A stretch of 64,000 bases of DNA, taken from positions 1 through 64,000 of the forward strand of contig CAILEM010000009.1 of the NCBI GenBank assembly GCA_903833215.1, written 5' to 3'. Origin of the DNA: an uncultured Armatimonadota bacterium (GTDB lineage Bacteria; Armatimonadota; Fimbriimonadia; Fimbriimonadales; Fimbriimonadaceae). A program made the position numbers and the translations under genes. Each line of letters starts with the position of its first letter. Within the stretch, counting starts at the first letter, position 1. The notes under the pieces were generated by a model. It was not told the origin of the DNA, ran no database searches, and saw only the letters and a program-made list of their open reading frames with translations. Below are positions 34,124 to 42,389 of this stretch, one piece after another.

Positions 34124-34161
34124 AAGAGCACCTGGGTCATTGCCCAGGTGCTCTTTTCTTT
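34124..34161 (+). terminator. Terminator after paralogue D
   Basis: AAGAGCACCTGGG pairs perfectly with CCCAGGTGCTCTT around loop TCATTG, followed by TTCTTTG. A strong rho-independent terminator, 24 bases after the stop. Confidence 0.9.
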
Positions 34162-34181
34162 GATAAAACTAAGTTTGGATC

Positions 34182-34211
34182 TGCAACAAGCTGAACCCGA
34201 TTTGTGTCCTT
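34182..34211 (+). promoter_or_regulatory. ECF-type promoter of paralogue E
   Basis: TGCAAC (34182-34187), 18-base spacer, GTCC (34206-34209). The spacer is one base longer than in the other four. The GTC is 36 bases before the ATG at 34244. Confidence 0.65.
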
Positions 34212-34243
34212 CAAAATGTAACTCGGAATGGAGGAGAGATCTG

Positions 34244-35314
34244 ATGGGTAATGGTTTGAGAGCCTTGATAGTTGCATGCGGAGCGCTGATGATTGCAGCG
34301 GCACCCGCAATCGCACATGCAGAACGCGTGTATTTTCTTGTCGGTCCACGCCACGTTTATCGGATAGGGCAGTACCAATATGCACACCTTGCTGATCGAC
34401 AGAAGATCGAGCAGGAGTATGCAGACCAGGTCGCTGCGGATCAGGATCAATTCAACAAGGCCGTCGAGAGCGGTGCGGACCCAGCTGTGGAATCGCCAGA
34501 ATTGAATAACGCGCTAGAAGATTTGGCAGTGAAGCGTGATCAGCAGTTAGGCTCGCTCTTCGAGCGTGTGGATTACATGCGCGGGCGACACCCTGAGCTT
34601 CGAATCGAAGGAGATGGTCCATACCAGGTGATCGGCATCAACTTTCACTGGAGAGGGCCCGTCGAAGTCTTCGACGACTTTGTTGTCTATGCACCTTGGC
34701 CAGGCTATGTGGTGGTGGGTCATCCGTATGGCTGGGAGTATGGTGTTGTATACAATCCATTTCGCTTCCACCACGTCTACACAACTTGGTATGGCGGTTA
34801 CGTTTCCATCGGTCGACCTGCCTACGTGGGACTATATGGCTACCGTGGAGCGGTTCGAGTCGTTGGGTTTTCGAGGGGCCCTCGAGGAGTGATTTATTCA
34901 GGTCGCCCTCACGGTGGATCTTTCGGACATCGTGGACCGGTCGTTCGCCCAAGCTACGGGCGTGGTGGGGGTCGCATCTCAACCCACTCAGTTGGCCACG
35001 TACCGTCTCGTCCAAGCTATAGCGGTAGGCCTTCGTCTCGTACGAATTATGGGGGAAGTCGACCGACGTCTCATATCGGAGGCACGAGCCGACCGACATC
35101 ACACACAGGCTTCGGCGGATCGAGACCAACGTCCCACACCAGCTTTGGTGGGTCGAGGCCAACCTCGCATACGAGCATGGGTGGATCCGGTGGAGGCACA
35201 CGCGGCAGCTTCGGAGGCGCTAGATCTTCTGGCTCGTTCGGTGGTCGCAGCACGAGCACACACACATCTTCGGGCGGCCGCTCTAGTGGCGGATCGCGCG
35301 GTAGACGCGGCTAA
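34244..35314 (+). CDS. Secreted paralogue E with SRPTSHTGFGG-type tail
   Basis: This 356-residue protein has signal peptide MGNGLRALIVACGALMIAAAPAIAHA and the conserved domain at ~27-205 (FLVGPRHVYRIG; RQKIEQEYADQVAADQDQFNKAV; HPELRIEGDGPYQVIGINFHWRGPV; APWPGYVVVGHPYGWEYGVVYNP). The tail is the shortest (~140 residues): GRPHGGSFGHRG, then units of SRPTSHTxFGG, and an end rich in Ser/Gly closing with RGRRG. The ATG at 34244 follows GGAGGAGAG; an upstream in-frame ATG at 34148 precedes the promoter and is rejected. Confidence 0.85.
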   Translation: MGNGLRALIVACGALMIAAAPAIAHAERVYFLVGPRHVYRIGQYQYAHLADRQKIEQEYADQVAADQDQFNKAVESGADPAVESPELNNALEDLAVKRDQQLGSLFERVDYMRGRHPELRIEGDGPYQVIGINFHWRGPVEVFDDFVVYAPWPGYVVVGHPYGWEYGVVYNPFRFHHVYTTWYGGYVSIGRPAYVGLYGYRGAVRVVGFSRGPRGVIYSGRPHGGSFGHRGPVVRPSYGRGGGRISTHSVGHVPSRPSYSGRPSSRTNYGGSRPTSHIGGTSRPTSHTGFGGSRPTSHTSFGGSRPTSHTSMGGSGGGTRGSFGGARSSGSFGGRSTSTHTSSGGRSSGGSRGRRG

Positions 35315-35330
35315 GCACTGCTTGATTCAG

Positions 35331-35378
35331 TAGACAAAACGGGTTCTTGCTGAGGCAAGAACCCGTTTTGTCTATTTA
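35331..35378 (+). terminator. Terminator after paralogue E
   Basis: A perfect 20-bp stem (TAGACAAAACGGGTTCTTGC with its complement) closes on loop TGAG and is followed by TTTATG. It is the longest hairpin in the array. Confidence 0.9.
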
Positions 35379-35456
35379 TGAGGCGTTGAAGATATTTCGG
35401 CCGCTGACCCTAAAATGTGAATGTCGCTAAAAGCACTTTCACCGAAGGCGTGGGCT

Positions 35457-35987
35457 TCAGAACTCTTCGTCATCGGGCATGACGTGATAATTCAACTGAA
35501 CCAAGCCGCCTTCAAACGACTTCGTATCTTTGAGGAGCAGTAGCGTCCTGCGGAACCCGCCTGGGAACAGAGGAACACCTTTGCCGAGAAGAATCGGATG
35601 CATCGACACTGTAATCTCGTCGAGAAGGCCCTGCTCTAGGAAGGACCGAACGAGTTCGCCTCCACCGACGAGCCAAACTTTGTGGCATTCCTCTTCAGTG
35701 AGCTTAGCAATCAACTCGGGAAGGTCCCCGCAAAAGAGCTCCGTTGCTGGCGTTTCAATCTTCAGACCCTCGGAGCGGCTCACGACGATCGTCCGTTTGC
35801 CTGGGTATGGCCACTCACCAAAGGATTGGACAACTTCGTAAGTACCGCGACCCATCACGAGGGTATCGACGCCTTTGTAGAAGCTGGAGAAGCCGTAGTC
35901 TGCATCCGTGAACAACCACGATAGATCGTCGTCGGGGCCGGCGATATAGCCATCAAGGCTTGCAGCAATAAAGAGTATGACCGTCAC
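35457..35987 (-). CDS. Dihydrofolate reductase family / RibD C-terminal-like reductase
   Basis: This 176-residue protein (from GTG 35987) opens VILFIAASLDGYIAGPDDDLSWLF, a family hallmark, with VMGRGTYE and VWLVGGGELVRSFLEQGLLDEITVSMHPILLGKG following. It is an NADPH-dependent reductase of the YyaP/YwjB type, probably cytoplasmic. The frame continues upstream to TTG 36020, but the family N-terminus begins at the GTG. It lies between the paralogue array terminator and the 2-oxoacid oxidoreductase operon, and appears to be a single-gene unit. Confidence 0.82.
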   Translation of the reverse strand: MTVILFIAASLDGYIAGPDDDLSWLFTDADYGFSSFYKGVDTLVMGRGTYEVVQSFGEWPYPGKRTIVVSRSEGLKIETPATELFCGDLPELIAKLTEEECHKVWLVGGGELVRSFLEQGLLDEITVSMHPILLGKGVPLFPGGFRRTLLLLKDTKSFEGGLVQLNYHVMPDDEEF

Positions 35988-36076
35988 TCCTTCAAGATAC
36001 CCGCCTATCTCTACACGCAATAGATTACTGTGGTCTGTAGGCGGGTCTGAAAGAATGGAATGAGGTCTTGGCCTCG

Positions 36077-37132
36077 TTAGCGGTATCTAAGTTGCAGCTT
36101 ATCAAGGGCCGCGCTGCCTGGACAGAGTGTCTCAAAAGGCTGGTTGTAGAGCGGCGTGGGGACGACATCGTTCTGTTCCATCATATCCACGGAACTGGGA
36201 TCAATGTACAGAAGGCCAGTGGCGACCTCACCTGCTTCTTGATGCTGGCGGATGTGAGCGTAAGCGCGATCTCGATCAGTCGGATCGTAGTCCTCAGCGA
36301 CCTTTCTGAAGTTAACGACGCTGCCATCGTGCATCGTGACTTTTTGCACCGAGCCTGCTTCGTACTCCGTCGTAATCTCTGAGCGAAGCGGGACAAAATC
36401 CGCTTGAACAACTTCGATCTGATGCCCACGAGTATAGGCATAGGCTTTGGTTGAGCCTTCGTGATCATTGAAGGTAACACATGGCGAAATCACGTCGATG
36501 AAGGCAAAACCCTTATGCATTAGGCCCGCCTTCAGGATTGGGACGAGCTGTTCCTTGTCACCTGAGAAGCTTCGAGCCACAAATGTCGCTCCTAGCGTAA
36601 GTGCCAGAAGCACGCCATCAATCGCTTCCATTGTGTTTACTTCGCCTTTCTTACTGGTTGACCCAGAATCAGCTGAAGCTGAAAACTGCCCCTTGGTAAG
36701 GCCGTACACACCGTTGTTTTCCAGTACGTACAGCAAATTTACATTGCGCCGCATCGCATGGCAAAGCTGGCCAAACCCGATCGAGAGTGAGTCACCGTCG
36801 CCGGAGACGCCGATCATCATCAAGTCTCCATTGGCTGCTCCAGCACCTGTCGCGATCGATGGCATACGTCCATGGACGCTATTGAAGCCGTGTGCTTCGC
36901 GCAAGAAATACGCTGGCGTCTTTGACGAACAGCCAATGCCCGAGAGCTTGGCGACCTTATGCGGTTCAACATCGAGTTCCCAAAAGGCCTGGATGATCGC
37001 TGCGGTAATGGAATCATGGCCGCAGCCTGCGCAGAGTGTGGTGAGGGCACCTTCGTAGTCTCTGCGTGTGAGGCCAATGGCGTTTGGCTTGAGCGAAGGA
37101 TGATGTACTTTTGGTTTAGCGATATAGCTCAT
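36077..37132 (-). CDS. korB: 2-oxoacid:acceptor oxidoreductase, beta (TPP) subunit
   Basis: It is the 351-residue thiamine-diphosphate subunit of a 2-oxoglutarate- or pyruvate-type ferredoxin oxidoreductase. TLCAGCGHDS and GIGCSSKTPAYF hold the iron-sulfur cysteines, and GVSGDGDSLSIG with NNGVYGLT forms the TPP/Mg site. The frame extends to 37183, but ATG 37132 overlaps the alpha-subunit stop by ATGA and fits family N-termini. It is the last gene of a three-gene unit (flavoprotein, alpha, beta). Sequence features fit KGOR best, but pyruvate cannot be excluded from motifs alone. Confidence 0.88.
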   Translation of the reverse strand: MSYIAKPKVHHPSLKPNAIGLTRRDYEGALTTLCAGCGHDSITAAIIQAFWELDVEPHKVAKLSGIGCSSKTPAYFLREAHGFNSVHGRMPSIATGAGAANGDLMMIGVSGDGDSLSIGFGQLCHAMRRNVNLLYVLENNGVYGLTKGQFSASADSGSTSKKGEVNTMEAIDGVLLALTLGATFVARSFSGDKEQLVPILKAGLMHKGFAFIDVISPCVTFNDHEGSTKAYAYTRGHQIEVVQADFVPLRSEITTEYEAGSVQKVTMHDGSVVNFRKVAEDYDPTDRDRAYAHIRQHQEAGEVATGLLYIDPSSVDMMEQNDVVPTPLYNQPFETLCPGSAALDKLQLRYR

Positions 37133-38928
37133 GCGGTCACCAACAGGCTTGATTTGAGTCCGTCGATGATGTACTGGGCGCAAATCGGGAATCCAGAATA
37201 GTATCGGATGGAATCGAGTTTTGTCGGTGAAGCACCTGTTTCCAGAAGCAACAAATTGCGCATCTGGCCATCACGGTTCTGCTCGACGACAAAGTTGATA
37301 TCGTGAGAATCGATGAACTGGCGAACTTCAGCCGCGAACGGGAAACCACGCACCCTCAAGTAGTCGACAGGCATGCGGTCGTTGTCGAGAAGCTCCACCG
37401 CTTCCATGCATGCAGCGTGACATCCACCGACAGTGATGATTCCGACTTTGGCACCTGTCTTCTCGAGAATGAACGGGGCCGGAACAGATGACGATGCGCC
37501 TTGCACCTTGCGGGCAATTCGGTCAAGCACTTCCTGGTACTCGTCTGAATCTTCGGTGTATCCGCCGAACTTGTTATGTCCGGAGCCGCGTGTGAAGTAG
37601 GCACCCTTCGGATGAACACCTGGCAGCGATCTTTGAGGGATGCCATCTCCGTCGATGTCCATATAGCGATAGAAACTCTTCGCTTGTTCAAGGTCTTCGG
37701 CGGAGAGAACCTTTCCACGGTCTGGCGTATAACTGTCATCCCAAGTGAGTTTGGGGATCATCCAGTCGTTCATGCCAATATCCAAATCAGTCAACACGAA
37801 AACGGGCGTTTGATATCGTTCGGCCAAGTCAAATGCCGCGACGGCAAACTCAAAAGCCTCCCGAGGATCGCTCGGATAAAGACAAATATGCTTTGTATCG
37901 CCGTGCGACGCATAGGCGCAGAGCATGATGTCTCCTTGCTGGGTTCGAGTGGGCATACCGGTCGACGGGCCCGTTCGCTGGACGTCAAAGACGACGGTAG
38001 GAACTTCTGCGTAGTAGGCCAATCCCAGGAACTCGTTCATGAGTGAGATGCCAGGACCAGATGTCGGGGTAAACGCTCGAGCACCAGCCCACGAAGCTCC
38101 GATGACCATTCCGATGGCTGATAGCTCATCTTCGGCTTGCAGAATCGCGTAGCGATTCTTTCCAGTAACGGGGTCTTTCCTGTACCGGGTGCAGAAGCCT
38201 TTAAAGCCTTCCATCATGGACGTGGACGGGGTGATTGGATACCATGCACCGACCGTCGCGCCGGCATACACGCAACCCAATGATGCCGCGGTGTTACCGT
38301 CGATCAGGATGCTGTCTTTCGTTGCATCCATCGGTTCCAAGTGAATTGGCAACGGACAGTCGTAATTTGCCTTGACGTAGTCATATCCCAGGGCAACCGC
38401 TTTGTCGTTTGAGTCCAGTAGCGCCGGTTTCTTGGCGTACTTTTCAGTCGTGAGCGCTCGAATGATGTCGGGATCAATGCCAATGAGAGCAGCAAGCGCT
38501 CCGGAATAGGCAATGTTTTTCATCAGGATGCGCTCGCGGATGCCCTTGAATGCTGAATTGCATAGGTCAGCAAGGGGAACTCCGATGTAGGTCACATCGG
38601 GACGAATCAACTTGGGATCAAGCGGCCAAGTGGAATCATAGAGCAACCAACCACCTGACCGGACCTCGGCTACATCCTTTGCGTAGGTGGCCGCATTGAG
38701 GGCAAGCACAAGGTCGAAAACCGGAGTACGAGCGGTGTAGCCGTTCTTGTTAACTCGGATCTCATACCAAGTGGGCAAGCCCTGAATGTTAGAAGGGAAG
38801 AGGTTCTTCCCGGTAACCGGAATCCCCATGCGGAAGATGCTCTGCATGATGAGGCCGTTTGCGCTTCCAGACCCGGTGCCGTTGGCAGTCGCAATCTTGA
38901 ATGCAAAGTCATTTACGCGAGAACTCAC
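37129..38928 (-). CDS. korA: 2-oxoacid:acceptor oxidoreductase, gamma-alpha fused subunit
   Basis: This 599-residue subunit fuses the gamma domain (~1-190, with GTGSGSANGLIMQSIF and NIQGLPTWYEIRV) to the alpha domain (~205-599, with WYPITPSTSMMEGF and GSVQ-like C-terminal blocks), as in KorA of many bacteria. With korB it decarboxylates a 2-oxoacid and passes electrons to ferredoxin or the flavoprotein encoded before it. The start is GTG and overlaps the flavoprotein stop (GTGA); its own stop overlaps korB (ATGA), so all three are translationally coupled. Confidence 0.88.
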   Translation of the reverse strand: MSSRVNDFAFKIATANGTGSGSANGLIMQSIFRMGIPVTGKNLFPSNIQGLPTWYEIRVNKNGYTARTPVFDLVLALNAATYAKDVAEVRSGGWLLYDSTWPLDPKLIRPDVTYIGVPLADLCNSAFKGIRERILMKNIAYSGALAALIGIDPDIIRALTTEKYAKKPALLDSNDKAVALGYDYVKANYDCPLPIHLEPMDATKDSILIDGNTAASLGCVYAGATVGAWYPITPSTSMMEGFKGFCTRYRKDPVTGKNRYAILQAEDELSAIGMVIGASWAGARAFTPTSGPGISLMNEFLGLAYYAEVPTVVFDVQRTGPSTGMPTRTQQGDIMLCAYASHGDTKHICLYPSDPREAFEFAVAAFDLAERYQTPVFVLTDLDIGMNDWMIPKLTWDDSYTPDRGKVLSAEDLEQAKSFYRYMDIDGDGIPQRSLPGVHPKGAYFTRGSGHNKFGGYTEDSDEYQEVLDRIARKVQGASSSVPAPFILEKTGAKVGIITVGGCHAACMEAVELLDNDRMPVDYLRVRGFPFAAEVRQFIDSHDINFVVEQNRDGQMRNLLLLETGASPTKLDSIRYYSGFPICAQYIIDGLKSSLLVTA

Positions 38929-40736
38929 AGTGAAACCTTCTCCTTTTCAGCAACAGTGCCTTCTGGTGCAGGGACCCCTGCGTAGGGCAGGTGCAATACA
39001 AATTTCCGCATATCCCATGCATATGTCGGACATCGCTCCGCGCAAAGACCGCAGTGCAAACAAACGTTTTCGTCCTTCACCATCACGCGTCCGGTTTGCT
39101 TGAGGGCACCGGATACGTAGAGTGCTTGGTCAAGTTGTTCGGCTGGTGCCTTGAGATGTGTTCGGAGCACAGGCTCTTCATCATTCACGGTCATCGTCAA
39201 ACAATCGACCGGGCAGATGTCGATACACGCGTCGCACTCGATGCAGGCTGATTCAGTGAAGTTGGTTTGGATATCGCAGTTGAGACACCGCTCGACTTCT
39301 TTGCGCGTCTGTTCAGCTGTGAACCCTTCTTCGACTTCCACTGTCATCTTCGCGAATCGCTCGGGAAGCTCGACATGAATCATCTTCTGGCGAGTGACAG
39401 GGTCGTAGTTGTTGCTGTACGACCACTCGTGGAGGCCCATCTTGGTGCTTGCGAGCGTTTGACCTTGAGGCGGTCGGTCGGTGAGGGGTTCACCTTGGCA
39501 GAACTGATGGATCGAAATTGCGGCCTGGTGACCTTGTTCGACTGCCCAAATGATGTTGGCCGGACCAAATGCGGAGTCTCCACCGAAGAACACTCCGTCG
39601 CGCGTTGACATGAACGTGACCTTGTCGACCACGGGCATATCCCATTTGCCGAACTCTAGGCCAATATCTCGCTCGATCCACGGAAATGCGTTGTCTTGAC
39701 CAATGGCCAGAACCACCGAATCACATGGAAGGATCACTCGTCCAATGGTCTCTTGAACCAGTTTGCCGTCGATCTCTTCTGACTTGAATTGATCGAACTC
39801 CATTCCGGTGAGCTTGCCGTCTTCGATAACGAATCGAACCGGTTGCAGATTCTCGACGATATCGATCTGCTCTTCTTCAGCGTCCTCTAACTCCCACGGG
39901 GAAGCCTTAAAGTATTTGCGCGTTTTTCGAGCGATGACCTTGACGTCGGTTGCACCGAGTCGCTTCGAGGATCGGCAGCAATCCATGGCGGTGTTGCCAA
40001 CGCCGATGATCAGGACTTTCTCGCCTACCGAGGTGACGTGTCCAAAGTGTATCGACTCTAGCCATTCGATACCGATGAATATCTGATCGGAGTCATAGCG
40101 TCCGGGAATGACTAATTCTTTGCCTTTCGGTGCACCGGTACCTACAAAAACGGCATCGTACTCGTTTGAGTCGAGGACGGCCTTCAGGCTTTCGACTGGC
40201 GTGTTGTACTTCATGTTCACGCCCATGTCGACGATGTAGCCGATCTCCTCATCAAGAACTTCTTCCGGCAATCGGAATGATGGAATGTTGATCCGCATCA
40301 ATCCGCCCGCGCGGGGACCTTTCTCGAAGATCGTGATATCGTAGCCAAGCGGCATGAGGTCGTTCGCTACCGTAAGCGATGCGGGACCTGCGCCGATTAA
40401 GGCGAGTTTCTTACCGTTCTTGACTTCAGGTGCTTTCGGGATGCGTGCACTTACGTCGTTCTTCTGATCCGCGGCAACGCGCTTCAGGCGACATATCGCA
40501 ACTGGTTTTCCATCAACCCGAGACCTGCGGCATGCAGGCTCGCAAGGACGGTCGCACGTACGCCCGAGGATGCCGGGGAACACGTTTGACTGGCGGTTGA
40601 CGATATAGGCATCGTCGAATCGTCCTTGGGCGATGAGCCGGATGTATTCCGGAACGTTAGTGTGTGCAGGGCATGCCCATTGGCAGTCCACTACCTTGTG
40701 GAAATAATCGGGGTTTCCGACGTCGGTCCGACGCAT
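38925..40736 (-). CDS. FAD/NAD(P)-dependent oxidoreductase with iron-sulfur domains (electron-transfer partner of KorAB)
   Basis: This 603-residue protein resembles the glutamate-synthase small subunit (GltD) extended by ferredoxin. An N-terminal Fe-S domain (CQWACPAHTNVPEYI; GRTCDRPCEPACRR) is followed by the FAD motif GAGPASL and the NAD(P) motif GVGNTAMDCCRSSKRLG. A C-terminal 2[4Fe-4S] ferredoxin follows (CIECDACIDICP, CLHCGLCAERCP). It probably moves electrons between NADPH (or NADH) and the KorAB enzyme. First gene of the coupled trio; no GltB is in the window, so a glutamate synthase role is unlikely. Confidence 0.88.
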   Translation of the reverse strand: MRRTDVGNPDYFHKVVDCQWACPAHTNVPEYIRLIAQGRFDDAYIVNRQSNVFPGILGRTCDRPCEPACRRSRVDGKPVAICRLKRVAADQKNDVSARIPKAPEVKNGKKLALIGAGPASLTVANDLMPLGYDITIFEKGPRAGGLMRINIPSFRLPEEVLDEEIGYIVDMGVNMKYNTPVESLKAVLDSNEYDAVFVGTGAPKGKELVIPGRYDSDQIFIGIEWLESIHFGHVTSVGEKVLIIGVGNTAMDCCRSSKRLGATDVKVIARKTRKYFKASPWELEDAEEEQIDIVENLQPVRFVIEDGKLTGMEFDQFKSEEIDGKLVQETIGRVILPCDSVVLAIGQDNAFPWIERDIGLEFGKWDMPVVDKVTFMSTRDGVFFGGDSAFGPANIIWAVEQGHQAAISIHQFCQGEPLTDRPPQGQTLASTKMGLHEWSYSNNYDPVTRQKMIHVELPERFAKMTVEVEEGFTAEQTRKEVERCLNCDIQTNFTESACIECDACIDICPVDCLTMTVNDEEPVLRTHLKAPAEQLDQALYVSGALKQTGRVMVKDENVCLHCGLCAERCPTYAWDMRKFVLHLPYAGVPAPEGTVAEKEKVSL

Positions 40737-40893
40737 CCATCAATTGTGACAAATCATGCCCGCTGGGGGCCACAATAAAATAGCGTTAATGGAGCTTCTG
40801 CTGTCAGTGATTCTCATGACACGCTATTTAGGAGGCACATACCACCCGAGTAACAGCAACTTTACTGGGTTCATTCCGTGATCAGGCGCTATC

Positions 40894-41319
40894 ATGTGGG
40901 TGCTGATGGATCAAGACGGCGCGGTTTGGGCGGAGACGACGGACGGAGGACTCCTTAAACAATTGTTTGGGTTCTACCCAACGTTGCACGATGCCAGGAT
41001 CTTGGAAGTTGAGATCGATCGGAACTCTGATTCACTTACGATTACCGTTGATTATTGCGATAGCGTCGGTGAGGATCGAACTCAGGAACTGTCAGCTCGG
41101 ATTCGACTGGAATGGCACGGCATCATCACATTCGACCTTCCGCTTGGGGAACTTGAACTGCTTAGCATTGATTTCAGGCGTCACAATCAGTACATCGAGA
41201 CGAATCTTGAGACATGGCCGGGTGTGCATGGAACCGTGGTAAGTGATTCCTTTGAGGCCGTGCTTGTTCAAGTCTCGCCAGGCGACCCTGACGAAAGGGC
41301 TTGGATTCGATACAAGTAG
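40894..41319 (+). CDS. Imm50-like immunity-type protein (tentative)
   Basis: This 141-residue protein has LFGFYPTLHDARILEVEID near the start, which resembles the (F/Y)xxHDAxI hallmark of the Imm50/DUF6888-like immunity families seen in polymorphic-toxin loci; the C-terminal half is beta-rich. No toxin gene is adjacent. ATG at 40894 or 40906 could start it, without a clear ribosome-binding site. The stop codon directly precedes the ATG of the dihydrouridine synthase gene, so the two are probably cotranscribed. Confidence 0.45.
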   Translation: MWVLMDQDGAVWAETTDGGLLKQLFGFYPTLHDARILEVEIDRNSDSLTITVDYCDSVGEDRTQELSARIRLEWHGIITFDLPLGELELLSIDFRRHNQYIETNLETWPGVHGTVVSDSFEAVLVQVSPGDPDERAWIRYK

Positions 41320-42309
41320 ATGGTTAAGCCCAATGTTCCGGCCCTTGTGCTAGCGCCGATGGAAGGCATCACTGACGCCCCTATGCGGGCCCTCCAGTGT
41401 TCGACCGGTGCCTTCACTCACGCGGTTTCGGAGTTCATCCGTGTTAGCAGTGATGCGCTGCCATCCAAGATTTTTCTGCGCGATGTTCCTGAGCTAGCTA
41501 ATGGAGGCCTAACGCCAACCGGAGTACCTGTTCAGATTCAGATCCTTGGCGGAGATCCAGAACTCATGGCTCTGTCGGCGGTTGCCGCATGTGAGGCAGG
41601 TGCGACGTCGATTGACATCAACTTTGGTTGTCCGGCGAAAACCGTGAATCGGCACGACGGTGGTGCCTCCTTGCTGAAGTATCCGGATCGAATTCGGGGA
41701 ATTGTGGCCGCTGTCCGTTCTGCGGTTCCCGTTGCATTTCCTGTCTCCGCCAAACTCCGGCTGGGTTGGGATTCGATAAACTCGATTCACAAAAACGCGG
41801 CGATGGCGGCAGAGGGTGGTGCCTCGTGGATTACCATCCATGCCAGGACAAGGATGCAAGGCTACATGCCCCCGGTTTTCTGGCCTAACATCGGGCAGGT
41901 TCGGACGGAACTTGACATACCCGTTGTCGCAAACGGGGACATTTGGAGCTTTGATGATTTCCGACGGTGTCGAGACGAAACCGGATGTTTGCACTACATG
42001 ATCGGTCGCGGAGCACTTGCCGACCCTCTACTGTCGTGTCAGATCGCCCACGAACTCGGCATCTTGAAAGGCGAATCGTCGACGCAGATTTGGAAGGATG
42101 ACGATTGGATTCCTTTGCTTAAGGGCCTGATTCGCTACACCGACCATTACGGCAACCCGCAGCCAACTCGAAATGTCCTTCGATTCAAGCAGTGGCTAAA
42201 GCTGGCAAGAAATCATGGCAATTTCCAGCATTTCGAGGGCATCAAGCAGTCGCGAACGATTGACGAGTTTTTCGAAATGCTTTCGACGGCTGTCGCAGTA
42301 TTTGCATGA
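41320..42309 (+). CDS. tRNA-dihydrouridine synthase
   Basis: This 329-residue FMN enzyme reduces uridines in tRNA D-loops. LAPMEGITDAPMRAL at the N-terminus is the family FMN signature, and INFGCPAKTVNRHDGGASLL contains the catalytic cysteine. The second half (SAKLRLGW, ITIHARTRMQGY, VVANGDIWS, MIGRGALADP) gives the other barrel motifs. It is closest in character to the DusC group, although DusA/DusB cannot be fully excluded. It starts immediately after the stop of the Imm50-like gene. Confidence 0.9.
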   Translation: MVKPNVPALVLAPMEGITDAPMRALQCSTGAFTHAVSEFIRVSSDALPSKIFLRDVPELANGGLTPTGVPVQIQILGGDPELMALSAVAACEAGATSIDINFGCPAKTVNRHDGGASLLKYPDRIRGIVAAVRSAVPVAFPVSAKLRLGWDSINSIHKNAAMAAEGGASWITIHARTRMQGYMPPVFWPNIGQVRTELDIPVVANGDIWSFDDFRRCRDETGCLHYMIGRGALADPLLSCQIAHELGILKGESSTQIWKDDDWIPLLKGLIRYTDHYGNPQPTRNVLRFKQWLKLARNHGNFQHFEGIKQSRTIDEFFEMLSTAVAVFA

Positions 42310-42389
42310 GTTATGGATGTAGGGCGCGGCGCAGTCAACGGCAAAGTTTGATGCACAAGATCTGACTTGGAGTCCGGTAAAGTACGCCA

